Assembly: GCA_964455525.1 (NCBI GenBank)
Contig: CAYVWR010000002.1
Location: 868,001-932,000, forward strand
Length of the DNA: 64,000 nt
Reading direction: 5' to 3'
Origin: JAFDZV01 sp964455525
GTDB lineage: Bacteria > Bacteroidota > Ignavibacteria > OLB7
A program made the position numbers and the translations under genes. This document shows positions 20,420-30,153 of this stretch, piece by piece. Positions within the stretch are counted from its first letter, which is position 1; each line of letters opens with the position of its first letter. Under the pieces are notes generated by a model. It was not told where the DNA came from. It worked only from the letters and a program-made list of their open reading frames with translations, and made no database searches.

Positions 20420-20687
20420 CGTAACCTGTAATGATTCTACGAATGTGGCCGCGACGTTGCCGGGGCGGCCCTGCAAGAAATGGGTGAACGTATGATCGGG
20501 GGGAGAGCCGAGCGCGACGGGACTACCAACAGCGGGCGCGGCCATGATACGCCGTGGCCACACGTATAACCGAACGATAGGGCAAGGATAAGGAAGTTCA
20601 TACTGCGAAGCGGTAATGATTCATAATCATGCCCCTATACAGGCTCCGGCCCCCTGGATCGCAGAGGGCCGGAACCATCGCCTTCCT

Positions 20688-22811
20688 TTACTTTGTGAAG
20701 ATCATCTGTTCGCTTCTGACCTCGTCGCCGATCTTGAGCATATAGTAGTATGCCCCGGCCGGCAGCCCGGCAGGTTGGAAATAGGAGGTGTGAAAGCCGG
20801 CGTCCATCTCCTTCTGATCGATCAGGCGGGCAACTTCCTGGCCGAGCGTATTATACACCATCAGCGACACCATGGTTCTATCCTGCATCCGAAAGCCGAT
20901 AAGCGTATACAGACGGAACGGGTTTGGGATTGCAACGGCGATGGATGTCTCTGGTTTTCCGGGGATTTCGCAGAGCGTGCTCATCTCCAGATCAGGGATA
21001 TCGGCTGCTGCCAGAGCGTTCTGGTGATTCCCGAGGGAGAAGCGATCCTCTCTGATGATCTCTCCTGTTTCGGCATAGCGAAAGATCAGCTCCAGGCTGT
21101 CGTCGGGGGCAAGGGGGATTCCCCGGATCGAGGCAGGGATATACCACCGGGCAATTCCTGCAAGCGGCTGATCCTGAACGATGGTGGTATCGTTGGTGGT
21201 GCCGGGAACCCGGAGTGTAAGCCGGAGATAGGGGGCGGGGCGCATGCTGCTGCGGAACTCTCCGTCCGGCATACCCCCCTCGAACAGAGTGCCTGTTATA
21301 ATGGAGAGGCGGTTCCCAAACAGCCGCAGCTTCGGCTTGCCCACCACCGGAAGGGTCCGGCTCAACTCCTGAAGTGCCCTGCCGACGTTCACCAGGCCAT
21401 GGCCAACAGCCGTGTCCGGGTCGGTTGCGCGGCTCGATGTACGATACAGGAGATCACGTACCTGGTATGGCGTCATGCTTGGACGGGCCGAAAGAAGGAG
21501 GGCGACCGCCCCGGCCACCATCGGCGATGCATAGGACGTTCCCTGTCCGGTAACAAGCCTGAACGTGTCGGTGTAATTTGCCCCCCAGTTGCCTACGCCG
21601 AACCCTGCCACATCGGGTTTCAACCTGGTGCGGCCTGGCACCGTACGCTCGCCGAACCCTCTGCTGCTGAACCGTGCAACCTTGCCGCTCGAATCCACTG
21701 CGGCAACGGCAATGGCCGAATCGGCCTCGGCCGGGACGCTTACATAGTTATATCTGCCGGCCTCGTTGCCTGCGGCGACCACGCAGACCATGCCAAGCGC
21801 CACCGCATGGTTCAATCCACGCGAAGCGTGTGCGGTATGGCCGTTCAGTTCGTCATGCTCGTGCTGGCGCTCCGGCTCATCGAACGTGGTGTAGCCGAGC
21901 GATGTATTGGTCACATCCGCCCCCATCGACTCGATCCATTCTAACCCTGCGACGAAGTTGTCCTCCTCGATATGGTGTTCGCTTCGTATATCTTCGGTTT
22001 TGGCAAGGATGAAGCTGGCATGGGGCGCCCCGCCGATCAGGACGTTCTCATAATAGCCGCCGATCATGCTCATCACTGTTGTGCCGTGCGATGCCGATCC
22101 CGACTCCCCATCTTCGTCGGCGGTATTATCGTCGTTGAAGACAAAATCCCGTTCCGCTATCACATTCAGATGGCGCAGCGCAGCATGTCCTCGCCAGTCG
22201 AACCCGGCATCGAGCACTCCTACCAGCACCCCTTCGCCTGCCACACCGAGCAGGTGGGCCTTGTCGATGCCGGTCATCCGGTTCTGATAGGTGGCATAGC
22301 CGTATTGTTCGGTAATGCACGCCGGGCCTTCGGTGATCGGGGCAGGGACGTTCTGTATACGGATAATGGACATCCCCTTGCCGAACGGAGTGCCGTTATG
22401 GCGGATTCTGGCCCCCATAACACGGCTGGAATCGAGGAAAGGGAGCAGGCGAAGCCGTTCATAGGTCGCGGAATCGGCCAAAACCATCGCCGTATTGAGC
22501 CAGCGGGAGGTCTGCGCCACCCGGGCGCCTGTTGCGGTGATCGCTTCCAGATAGGGTGCATAAAGCGGCAGGTCGTCTGTCGATACAAGCCGATCTGCGG
22601 GGAGCACCTTGGCACGCCTGGCCATGGCACGGGGCGTCAGATGGGCTTGCGCCTGGCTGTAGAGCGGATCGGAACTGGTAAGCACGCGCGCCGGAGTGCC
22701 TTTATCCTGGAGATAGAGGCGGTAGTATCGGAGCGAATCCTGTGCTCGAAGCGGCAGAACCGCGACGATGAATACGATGATCGCCGAGCACATGAGTCTG
22801 AAGTGCGTCAT
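20688..22811 (-). CDS. Secreted subtilisin-like (S8) protease with T9SS type A domain
   Basis: The 707-residue protein starts with a signal peptide (FRLMCSAIIVFIVAVLPLRAQ) and carries a full S8 catalytic triad: Asp in GVLVGVLDAGFDWRGHA, His in GSASHGTTVMSMIGG and Ser in GQGTSYASPMVAGAV. After a beta-rich middle region, the last about 85 residues (AIPNPFRLYTLIGFRM, VYNTLGQEVARLID, LPAGAYYYMLKIG) match the type IX secretion type A sorting domain. It is therefore probably displayed on or released from the cell surface. It is transcribed divergently from the E1 dehydrogenase gene. Confidence 0.93.
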   Translation of the reverse strand: MTHFRLMCSAIIVFIVAVLPLRAQDSLRYYRLYLQDKGTPARVLTSSDPLYSQAQAHLTPRAMARRAKVLPADRLVSTDDLPLYAPYLEAITATGARVAQTSRWLNTAMVLADSATYERLRLLPFLDSSRVMGARIRHNGTPFGKGMSIIRIQNVPAPITEGPACITEQYGYATYQNRMTGIDKAHLLGVAGEGVLVGVLDAGFDWRGHAALRHLNVIAERDFVFNDDNTADEDGESGSASHGTTVMSMIGGYYENVLIGGAPHASFILAKTEDIRSEHHIEEDNFVAGLEWIESMGADVTNTSLGYTTFDEPERQHEHDELNGHTAHASRGLNHAVALGMVCVVAAGNEAGRYNYVSVPAEADSAIAVAAVDSSGKVARFSSRGFGERTVPGRTRLKPDVAGFGVGNWGANYTDTFRLVTGQGTSYASPMVAGAVALLLSARPSMTPYQVRDLLYRTSSRATDPDTAVGHGLVNVGRALQELSRTLPVVGKPKLRLFGNRLSIITGTLFEGGMPDGEFRSSMRPAPYLRLTLRVPGTTNDTTIVQDQPLAGIARWYIPASIRGIPLAPDDSLELIFRYAETGEIIREDRFSLGNHQNALAAADIPDLEMSTLCEIPGKPETSIAVAIPNPFRLYTLIGFRMQDRTMVSLMVYNTLGQEVARLIDQKEMDAGFHTSYFQPAGLPAGAYYYMLKIGDEVRSEQMIFTK

Positions 22812-23081
22812 ACGCCATCAGGGAGTAAAGAGAGTTGCAGGAAAATTCGGCCGGGCCGTGGTTGTATCGGCTCTGCCGTGGTATGAACTACAGGACGCAG
22901 GAGAGGCCATTCTGTTGAGCGGCGGCCGTGCCGGAAGAGGCCACCGGAGGGCATTTTTCCGGCTTTGTTCCCGCGTGTAACAAATTTGCCCCCCGTCATG
23001 GCTTTGGAGGGAGGTCGATGTATATTGAAGACTTCACAAGTCAATCGAGAATTACCAGCCTCGAAGGGCGGAATATAACCT

Positions 23082-25220
23082 ATGAGTGCCAGTCAACCGA
23101 AAGCCAAAAGCAAGCCTAAGGGCGAGATAGAGCAGAAAAACGGAGAGGGAGCAACCCCCCAGCGTGCCTTGAAGCAGAAGGCCGTCAGCGGTGGTAAGGG
23201 TCCTTTAGCGTCTGCTGGTTCTCGCCCTGATAATGAAACCTTGATCGGGTGGTATCGCCTGATGCACCTGGGCCGCATTCTCGATGAGAAGGCTGCCAAC
23301 TATCTGAAGCAGGCAAAGGGATGGAGCTATCATGCGCCCTGTGCCGGGCATGAGGGCATTCAGCTTGCCCTTGGAGCTTCCTTCCGTCAAAAGAAGGATT
23401 TCCTCTTTCCCTACTATCGCGATCTGATGACCGGTCTTGCAGCCGGATTGACGCCGTACGAGATCATTCTGAACGGATTGTCGAAGGATGCCGATGTGGC
23501 CGGTGGCGGCCGCCATATGTCGAATCACTTCGCCAAGCCGGAAATCGGCATTCAGAACGTTTCAAGCGCTACAGGCAATCATTCCCTGCATGCAGCCGGT
23601 CTGGCAAAGGCTATCAAGTACTACAAGTCGGATGCGATCAGCTACTACTCCGGGGGAGAGTCCGCATGCGCCGAGGGGTACTTCTACGAGGCTGTCAATG
23701 GTGCCAGCACCAACAAGCTTCCGGTGATCTTTGTGATTCAGAACAATGGGTACGGCATCTCCGTTCCGATTGCTGAATCGTTTCCAACCCCCATCATCTC
23801 CGATAACTTCCGTGGTTTCGACAGCCTGAAGATTATCCAGGTGGATGGCACCGATGTGCTTGACTCGTGGCGTGGTATGCAGGAGGCGATCGCCTACGTT
23901 CGTAGCGGCGAAGGCCCGGCGATGGTGCATGCGCAGTGCGTCCGTATCGGCTCGCACTCCAACTCCGATCGTCATGAACTCTACCGCTCCGATGATGAGC
24001 TGTCGCAGGTCAAGCAGAAAGATCCCGTTCGCAAGCTTCGGGCGCTTCTTCTTGATGAGGGTATCCTCACCGATGAGCAGCTCGTTGCCATCGAGAAGGA
24101 GAACAAGACGGTGCTCTTCGATGCGGCCGATCGCGCCGAGGCCATGCCCGATCCGACGATGGAGAGCTATAAGGACTTTCTGATCCCTGATCCGTATCCG
24201 GCCACCGAGAATCGCCAGGGCCAGGGGGAGGAGATGACGCTCCTTCAGGCGTTGAACACCACCATGAAGGAGGAGTTCCGCCACAATCCCGATACCTTCA
24301 TGTGGGGACAGGACGTTGCCACCGGCGAGAAGGGGGGCATCTTCAATGTCTCAAAGGGGATGCAGCAGGAGTTCGGTCGCGAGCGCGTGCATAACTCGCC
24401 CATCGCCGAGGATTATATCGTCGGCACGGCCAACGGCTTCAGCCGTTTCAGCGATGGGGTGCGTGTGCTGATAGAGGGGGCGGAGTTCGCCGATTACTTC
24501 TGGCCGGCTATGGAGCAGTGTGTGGAGATGGGCCATGAATACTGGCGTACACGCGGTCAGTTCTCACCGAACGTCACCATTCGTATCGCCTCCGGCGGTT
24601 ATATCACCGGCGGACTCTATCATTCGCAGAACATCGAGGCCGCTCTGCATACGCTTCCGGGCATGAGGATCGTCTATCCGGCCTTTGCCGATGATGCTGC
24701 CGGCCTGCTCCGCACCTGTATGCGCTCGCGTGGCATGGCGGTGTTCCTGGAGCCGAAATTCCTCTACAACCATGGCTGGGCAAAGGCTTCGGTGCCAGCA
24801 GGGTTCGAGGTGCCGTTCGGTTCTGCCCGCATCCGCCGCGAGGGACGTGATATGTCGATCATCTCCTATGGCAATGCCGTGCATCTGGCCCTACAGGCGG
24901 CCGAACGGCTGGCAAAGGAAGGGGTGGAGGTTGAGGTGCTCGACCTTCGCACCATCAAGCCGCTCGACGAGGAGGCTATCTATATGACGGTTCGCAAGAC
25001 GAGCCGTGTGCTTGTGGCGCATGAGGATCGTATTCTTGGAGGGGTCGGCGGCGAGGTTGCAGCGCTGATCGCCAACAACTGCTTCCGTGAGCTTGATGCC
25101 CCGGTGATGCGCCTGGGAAGCCATGGGACTCCGGTTGGTTTCTCTCCTGTTCTGGAACGGGCTATCCTGCTCAATGCCGATGATATCTATTCCAAGTCGA
25201 AAGAACTGATTTCGTTCTAA
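23082..25220 (+). CDS. Fused alpha/beta E1 subunit of a 2-oxoacid dehydrogenase
   Basis: The 712-residue protein joins both E1 chains of a thiamine-diphosphate dehydrogenase (pyruvate or branched-chain 2-oxoacid). The alpha half (about 45-370) has the cofactor motif GGESACAEGYFYEAVNGAS ending at VIFVIQNN, a GGES variant of the usual GDG. The beta half (about 385-710) has MTLLQALNTTMKEEF, the EGAEFADYFWPA region and a transketolase-C domain. Such fusions are typical of Bacteroidota. The first about 40 residues are a Lys/Gln-rich low-complexity leader. No E2 or E3 lies nearby, so partners are elsewhere and the substrate is undecided. Confidence 0.92.
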   Translation: MSASQPKAKSKPKGEIEQKNGEGATPQRALKQKAVSGGKGPLASAGSRPDNETLIGWYRLMHLGRILDEKAANYLKQAKGWSYHAPCAGHEGIQLALGASFRQKKDFLFPYYRDLMTGLAAGLTPYEIILNGLSKDADVAGGGRHMSNHFAKPEIGIQNVSSATGNHSLHAAGLAKAIKYYKSDAISYYSGGESACAEGYFYEAVNGASTNKLPVIFVIQNNGYGISVPIAESFPTPIISDNFRGFDSLKIIQVDGTDVLDSWRGMQEAIAYVRSGEGPAMVHAQCVRIGSHSNSDRHELYRSDDELSQVKQKDPVRKLRALLLDEGILTDEQLVAIEKENKTVLFDAADRAEAMPDPTMESYKDFLIPDPYPATENRQGQGEEMTLLQALNTTMKEEFRHNPDTFMWGQDVATGEKGGIFNVSKGMQQEFGRERVHNSPIAEDYIVGTANGFSRFSDGVRVLIEGAEFADYFWPAMEQCVEMGHEYWRTRGQFSPNVTIRIASGGYITGGLYHSQNIEAALHTLPGMRIVYPAFADDAAGLLRTCMRSRGMAVFLEPKFLYNHGWAKASVPAGFEVPFGSARIRREGRDMSIISYGNAVHLALQAAERLAKEGVEVEVLDLRTIKPLDEEAIYMTVRKTSRVLVAHEDRILGGVGGEVAALIANNCFRELDAPVMRLGSHGTPVGFSPVLERAILLNADDIYSKSKELISF

Positions 25221-25246
25221 ATGAGCAATTCAATCAAAAGTGGCGA

Positions 25247-25280
25247 ATCCTCCTCAGTTTTGAGGGGGATTTTCCTTTTT
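25247..25280 (+). terminator. Rho-independent terminator of the E1 gene
   Basis: Arms AATCCTCCTCA (25247-25257) and TGAGGGGGATT (25262-25272) form an 11-bp stem with one U-G wobble, a GTTT loop, and a TTTTCCTTTTT tail. It starts 27 nt after the E1 stop codon. Confidence 0.92.
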
Positions 25281-25416
25281 GGAGCAGTCCATGATCTTTG
25301 GCCTATCGTTTGGTTGTAATTATCAGTAGAGTGGCAGCCATGCTATCTCCAGGCACATAAGCAATATGCAACAGACTCGCTGAACAGAAACACTCAAACG
25401 AGGAGTAGAAACAACA

Positions 25417-25623
25417 ATGCAGCCAAAGATCAATTTCAACGACAACTTCAACACCGAACAGCACTCCAATGCTCATATGAATCTGAATGATGTCTGCCCC
25501 AAGTGCGGCCAGCATAGCATGAAGATGGAGGGCAAGAAGGAGGGCCACCACTGCAAGAACGTTTTCTGTGGATATCGTCCAATGGGGCGCAATAGCTCGC
25601 GTCGCCGCTGGAATATCACGTGA
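25417..25623 (+). CDS. Small zinc-ribbon protein
   Basis: A 68-residue polar product contains CPKCGQHSMKM and HHCKNVFCGY, a C-x2-C and C-x4-C pair arranged like a small zinc ribbon, and a basic tail (NSSRRRW). GAGGAG lies about 10 nt before the ATG, one of the clearer ribosome sites in the window. No larger family is recognised, and an RNA- or protein-binding role is only a guess from the basic, zinc-ribbon character. The gene stands alone after the E1 terminator, with a gene-free spacer downstream. Confidence 0.7.
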   Translation: MQPKINFNDNFNTEQHSNAHMNLNDVCPKCGQHSMKMEGKKEGHHCKNVFCGYRPMGRNSSRRRWNIT

Positions 25624-26389
25624 TCCGTCGCGTAGTATGTCGATGCTCTGCTTCTACCCTAGTATGCAGATGATGAACTGAATCCATGATCGGAACCACC
25701 GCCAAGCCGATCATCTACTTCTGACGCAGTTTTAATCCTTCAGGTCTATTCTCCGACGTCTGTGCTCTGGGCAACCTATGGGGCAATGTTCCCTGTTGTG
25801 CCAATCGTATATGCCGGTAGGTTGTATGGCGGTTATGTTCAGCATCCCCGCCTGTCTTCTATCCCGGCATGGCCCTGCAATGCCATTGCAGCGGATGGTG
25901 GTTGTATGCCCCATACCCAATAGAGCAGATTCCCGTACGGAACGATCCGTTGAGCGGAGCGCTCAACAGGATCAACTCCAGCGCAGCCAGGCGATATGGA
26001 GCCAATGTTCGACGCTCCTACGGCTGTTGCGCACCGAGAACGATCGTGGGCGAGGCCACCGTGGCCCACTCTGTGGAACTGTCTGTCCAATATCCCTCCC
26101 CGCCGTGCGGATCTTCCCGGTCTTGTTTGCTAGATTTGCGGCGCTATGTATCGGAGATGCGTTCTCCAGAGCCTGATTCAGAGGCCTTCCGGCGTGCGGT
26201 ATCGGGCTTATAGTATTCAACGACGTTCTACTATCTCTATATCAGCATCAAGGTATCGGCCTCCGGTCCGGGGAGTATGGCCCTATGGTGCGGGACGGTC
26301 CGAAAACGTCTTGATTCGCCGGACATGAAACAGCATTCGTCGGCACTAGAGGCGTAACTCTCGGCGGCCTATGCCGTAAGGACCACACC
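25624..26389. other. Gene-free spacer before the exporter operon
   Basis: About 770 bases with only short, overlapping and unconvincing frames on both strands. The exporter operon promoter presumably lies near the end, in the region just before 26390. No repeat or hairpin of note was seen. Confidence 0.4.
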
Positions 26390-27742
26390 ATGATGGACCG
26401 ATTACTCCAAGCCTGCAAGGCTTTCTTCATTGTTACAGGCAGCATGTTTCTTCTGGCCCCGGCGTTTGCGCAGGTGCCGGGGGATACACCTCCCAGAACT
26501 CTTACGATCGATCAGGCCGTACAGATCGCGCTGGATCGGAATCTCTCGGTTACCCTTTCGCAATCGCAGGTGGAGACCTCATCCGCCAGGGTGACGGGTG
26601 CCTTTGGTACATTTCTTCCGCAGATATCTATCAATAGCGGGTATACCAAGCAGCTTAACGATGACCCCACGGTGATCGTACAGGGCATACCCATACAGAC
26701 CAATCGTCCCGACAACAGCTATAGTGCTTCGGCGGGAGCAAGTCTCGTCCTCTTCGATGGGTTCAGCCGTACAGCCAATTACAGCAGCGCCCGTGCAAAT
26801 TTCGACGCGTCGCTTCAGAGCCTGGAGCGCACCCGTCAGGATGTGACCTGGCAGACCCGATCGGCCTTTCTGAACGTTCTACGCACGGAGCAGATCATCG
26901 AGGTTCGTACAAGCGATCTGGAACTGGCCAGCGAGCGCCTTGCCCAGAATCGCGAGCTGGTGAATGCCGGGGCCGCACAGATCGGCGTGGTGTATTCGCA
27001 GGAGGCCGAGGTGGCCAACGCGGAGCTTGCGCTTGAACAGGCCCATACCGATGTGGTGGTGGCGCGCAACACCTTGCAACTGCTTCTGAACTACGATCCC
27101 GTAACGCCGATACAGTTCTCTTCCGAGGGGCTTGCCAACAGTCTGGACTCGGCCGAGATCACATTAACGCGGGGCCGATTCGGAACGTTCGAGCAGATGC
27201 TGGAGCGGCAGCGGCGTACCAGAAGCGACCTTCAGGCAGCCCGCCTTCGGGTCACATCTGCCTCCAGTGCCGTTACGGCTGCGCGTTCCGGCTATTATCC
27301 CACCATCTCCACATCGCTCGGTTGGTACTGGCAGAAGGCCGGTACGGTCGATGGCAGCGCCAATACCCAGTTTGGTCTGAACCTTCAGTTTACTCCGTTC
27401 GATGGATTTCGGACCAGCGAGCAGGTGGAGCTTGCCGAGGCACAACGCCAGACGGCCGAGATAGAGCTGAGGAAGCTGGAACTGGAGTCGCGCTCCGTGC
27501 TTCAGCAGGCGCTTGCCAGATTGGATGGGGCCGAGCGGCAGCTTCGTGCGGCGGAAAAGGCGGTGGCCGCTGCGCGCCAGAGCCGCTATGCAAGCGACGA
27601 GCGGTTCAGGCTGGGGGCCGGCAGCTATGTGGATTACCTTCTGGCGAACACACAGTATCTGAGCGCACAGATCAATCAGGTGAACGCTGTGTTCAACTAC
27701 CGCCTGGCAGTCTTTGAAGTGCAGTATCAGATTGGAGAATAA
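26390..27742 (+). CDS. TolC-family outer membrane efflux protein
   Basis: The 450-residue protein forms the outer-membrane and periplasmic tunnel of a tripartite exporter. It has a signal peptide ending PAFAQ (about residue 30), then two homologous outer membrane efflux protein repeats made of long helices, for example SLTIDQAVQIALDRN-like NLSVTLSQSQVE near the start and a second helical pair ending SYVDYLLANTQYLSAQINQV. Trimers span the outer membrane in relatives. It heads a five-gene operon with the adaptor, ATPase and two permeases, which together define a complete efflux system. Confidence 0.93.
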   Translation: MMDRLLQACKAFFIVTGSMFLLAPAFAQVPGDTPPRTLTIDQAVQIALDRNLSVTLSQSQVETSSARVTGAFGTFLPQISINSGYTKQLNDDPTVIVQGIPIQTNRPDNSYSASAGASLVLFDGFSRTANYSSARANFDASLQSLERTRQDVTWQTRSAFLNVLRTEQIIEVRTSDLELASERLAQNRELVNAGAAQIGVVYSQEAEVANAELALEQAHTDVVVARNTLQLLLNYDPVTPIQFSSEGLANSLDSAEITLTRGRFGTFEQMLERQRRTRSDLQAARLRVTSASSAVTAARSGYYPTISTSLGWYWQKAGTVDGSANTQFGLNLQFTPFDGFRTSEQVELAEAQRQTAEIELRKLELESRSVLQQALARLDGAERQLRAAEKAVAAARQSRYASDERFRLGAGSYVDYLLANTQYLSAQINQVNAVFNYRLAVFEVQYQIGE

Positions 27743-27878
27743 TGTGCCCCAGGTTCCTCAGGGGGGAAGCCGCGCCGGAGACGATCGATGCGGTTCCACG
27801 AGCTGCGGCCTACAGAGAACATAATCCTGCGAAGTTCATCCCGATGGGGATGGCGTAATCACAACGTAGAAATCGAGC

Positions 27879-29243
27879 ATGGCAGATTCACGAACGACAG
27901 AGAATCCCAGGCGGCGGCCCAATGCCGCCCCTCGGGCGGCGGGCGAAGTGGCGCCGATCAGACGGAAAAAAAAGACGCGCACGGGGCTTGTCCTGCTGCT
28001 GCTCGGATTCCTTGTGATTATGGTGATCGCCGTCATGGTCATCATGCGCGGCGGCAAGGAACAGGCCACAGCAGTGGAGCTGGAAAAGGTATCGACGCGA
28101 ACCATCGTGCAGACGGTGACCGCCACCGGCATCATCGACCCTGAAACCCAGGTGAAGATATCTCCCGAGGTCAGCGGCGAGATAATCTTTCTTGGAGCGC
28201 AGGAGGGAGAGCAGGTAAAAAAGGGGCAGGTGCTGGTACGGATCAACCCGGAGTCGATTGTGGCACAGGTGGAACAGGCACAGGCAGGGATTGCGGCGGC
28301 ACAGGCGCGGCAGGCGCAGGCCCGCGCAACGCTCCTTCGCAACGAGCAGGATCTGGCCCGTATCCAGCAGCTTCACCAGAAGAAACTCTCGACCGATCAG
28401 GACCTGGAGGCGGCACAGGCGCAGATGAATATCGCGCAGGCCGATGCCGATGCCGCCCGCTATCAGGTGGTGCAGGCACAGGCGTCGTACCGTCAGGTGC
28501 GGGAATCGCTCGGCAAAACCACGATCACCTCGCCGATCTCCGGGGTCATCACCAAGCTCAATTCAAAGATCGGCGAAAAGGTGGTCGGGGCGATTCAGAT
28601 GACCGGCACGGAGATCATGACGGTGGCCGATCTGTCGGTGATCGAGTCGGTTGTCGATGTCTCCGAGACCGATGTGGTACAGGTCTCGATCGGCGATACT
28701 GCGGAGGTGGAGGTGGATGCCCTGCCAAATCGGAAATTCCTGGCAGTGGTAAGCCGTATCGCCAACTCGCCGAAGCAGAGCGGTATTGGCACCCAGGAAC
28801 AGCTTACCAATTTCGAGGTCCGCCTTCGCTTCCTGGACCCTGATCCCCGCTTTCGTCCGGGTATGACCGTGGTGTCAATGATCCGTACCGAGATCAAATC
28901 CAATATTATCACCGTGCCGATCCAGTCGGTGACCACCCGTGAGGATGAATCGGACAAGGATGCCGAGCTGGAGCAGGAACAGGACAAGGGCGTTACCAAT
29001 ACGGCGCTCGAACGAACGCAGCGCGACAGCCGCCCGACGCCCGTTGTATTTGTGAAGGAAGGGAACGTTGCGCGCACACGTGCGGTGCAGACCGGCATTC
29101 GGGACGATCAGTATATAGAGATCACAAGCGGTTTGAAGGCTGGGGATACCGTTATCAGCGGGCCGTACAAGGCCATCACAAAGGATCTGAAGGATGGGGA
29201 GAAGGTGATGAGGGCGGAGCGGGAAAAATCTCCCAAGAAATAA
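27879..29243 (+). CDS. Periplasmic adaptor (HlyD/MacA family)
   Basis: The 454-residue membrane fusion protein links the inner-membrane ABC permeases to the TolC-like channel. It has a basic N-terminus, one transmembrane helix (about 33-55, TGLVLLLLGFLVIMVIAVMV), a lipoyl-like half near EVSGEIIFLGAQEGEQVKKGQ, a coiled-coil hairpin very rich in Ala and Gln (about 120-205), the second lipoyl half GKTTITSPISGVITKLNSKI and a beta-barrel domain. A Glu/Asp-rich loop near residue 350 (EDESDKDAELEQEQ) is an added acidic insert. It ends 9 nt before the ATPase gene. Confidence 0.93.
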   Translation: MADSRTTENPRRRPNAAPRAAGEVAPIRRKKKTRTGLVLLLLGFLVIMVIAVMVIMRGGKEQATAVELEKVSTRTIVQTVTATGIIDPETQVKISPEVSGEIIFLGAQEGEQVKKGQVLVRINPESIVAQVEQAQAGIAAAQARQAQARATLLRNEQDLARIQQLHQKKLSTDQDLEAAQAQMNIAQADADAARYQVVQAQASYRQVRESLGKTTITSPISGVITKLNSKIGEKVVGAIQMTGTEIMTVADLSVIESVVDVSETDVVQVSIGDTAEVEVDALPNRKFLAVVSRIANSPKQSGIGTQEQLTNFEVRLRFLDPDPRFRPGMTVVSMIRTEIKSNIITVPIQSVTTREDESDKDAELEQEQDKGVTNTALERTQRDSRPTPVVFVKEGNVARTRAVQTGIRDDQYIEITSGLKAGDTVISGPYKAITKDLKDGEKVMRAEREKSPKK

Positions 29244-29252
29244 CCGGACGTG

Positions 29253-30047
29253 ATGTTACAGCAACAACACCAGAGTATGCCATCGGCGCCTGCGGACGAG
29301 CAGGCGCTGATCGAGCTTCAGCAGATCAGCAGACTTTATCAGATGGGAGCCGAGCGGATCTATGCGCTGCGCGATGTCTCGCTGAAAATCTATCGAAACG
29401 AATACGTGGCGATCATGGGGCCGTCCGGCTCCGGCAAGTCCACGCTGATGAATCTCCTTGGCTGTCTGGATACACCCTCGGCAGGAGAATATTATTTCGG
29501 CGGAGAACTGGTCTCCGAGATGGACGATGCGGAGCTTGCGGCGATTCGCAATCAGCAGATCGGTTTTGTTTTTCAGACGTTCAATCTGCTGCCACGCAGC
29601 GATGCGCTTCGCAACGTGGAGCTGCCGCTTGTCTATGCAGGGGTGAGCAGCAGCGAACGGCGCGAGCGAGCTACCGAGACGCTGGCGCATGTTGGCCTCG
29701 GAAACCGTATGACCCACCGTCCGAACGAGCTTTCAGGGGGACAGCGCCAGCGTGTGGCGATAGCCCGTGCCCTGGTTACCCGGCCATCCATCATCCTTGC
29801 CGACGAGCCAACCGGCAACCTCGATTCAAAGACCGGCATCGAGATCATGCGTCTGTTCGAGGAGCTATGGCGGCAGGGCAATACCATCATTCTGGTGACC
29901 CACGAAGAGGATATCGCCCGCCATGCTGCACGCATCATCCGTGTTCGTGATGGTGCCATCGAAAGCGATCTTCCAAACGAAACCCGTCTGGTGATGATCG
30001 AAGAGGGAGATCTCCCGGAGGATGATCGGGATCGGCAGCAGGGCTGA
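29253..30047 (+). CDS. MacB-type ABC transporter ATPase subunit
   Basis: The 264-residue ATPase powers the exporter. It shows Walker A GPSGSGKST, the Q-loop QIGFVFQTFNLLPR, signature LSGGQRQRVAIARAL, Walker B IILADEPTGNLD and the H-loop VTHEEDIA, all typical of the MacB/LolD/FtsE class. In E. coli MacB the ATPase is fused to the permease; here it is a separate chain. The ATG at 29253 is used; a GTG sits directly before it. The C-terminal extension after IRVRDGAIESD is acidic. It sits directly between adaptor and permease genes. Confidence 0.95.
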   Translation: MLQQQHQSMPSAPADEQALIELQQISRLYQMGAERIYALRDVSLKIYRNEYVAIMGPSGSGKSTLMNLLGCLDTPSAGEYYFGGELVSEMDDAELAAIRNQQIGFVFQTFNLLPRSDALRNVELPLVYAGVSSSERRERATETLAHVGLGNRMTHRPNELSGGQRQRVAIARALVTRPSIILADEPTGNLDSKTGIEIMRLFEELWRQGNTIILVTHEEDIARHAARIIRVRDGAIESDLPNETRLVMIEEGDLPEDDRDRQQG

Positions 30048-30153
30048 TAGGCCGTCGATAGAGTGCCCCTCTTCCGGTTCTACCCGTGGTCTGTTCCGCA
30101 TCCTTCAGCGGTACGAATTAACATCTGACGATACTCCTAGCCTTGATCTTCCT

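Noticed and set aside
30022..30153. Longer N-terminus for the first MacB-like permease starting at 30022
   Set aside because: It would overlap the ATPase gene by 26 nt and adds residues unlike any MacB start. The TTG at 30154 gives an N-terminus matching the neighbouring permease.
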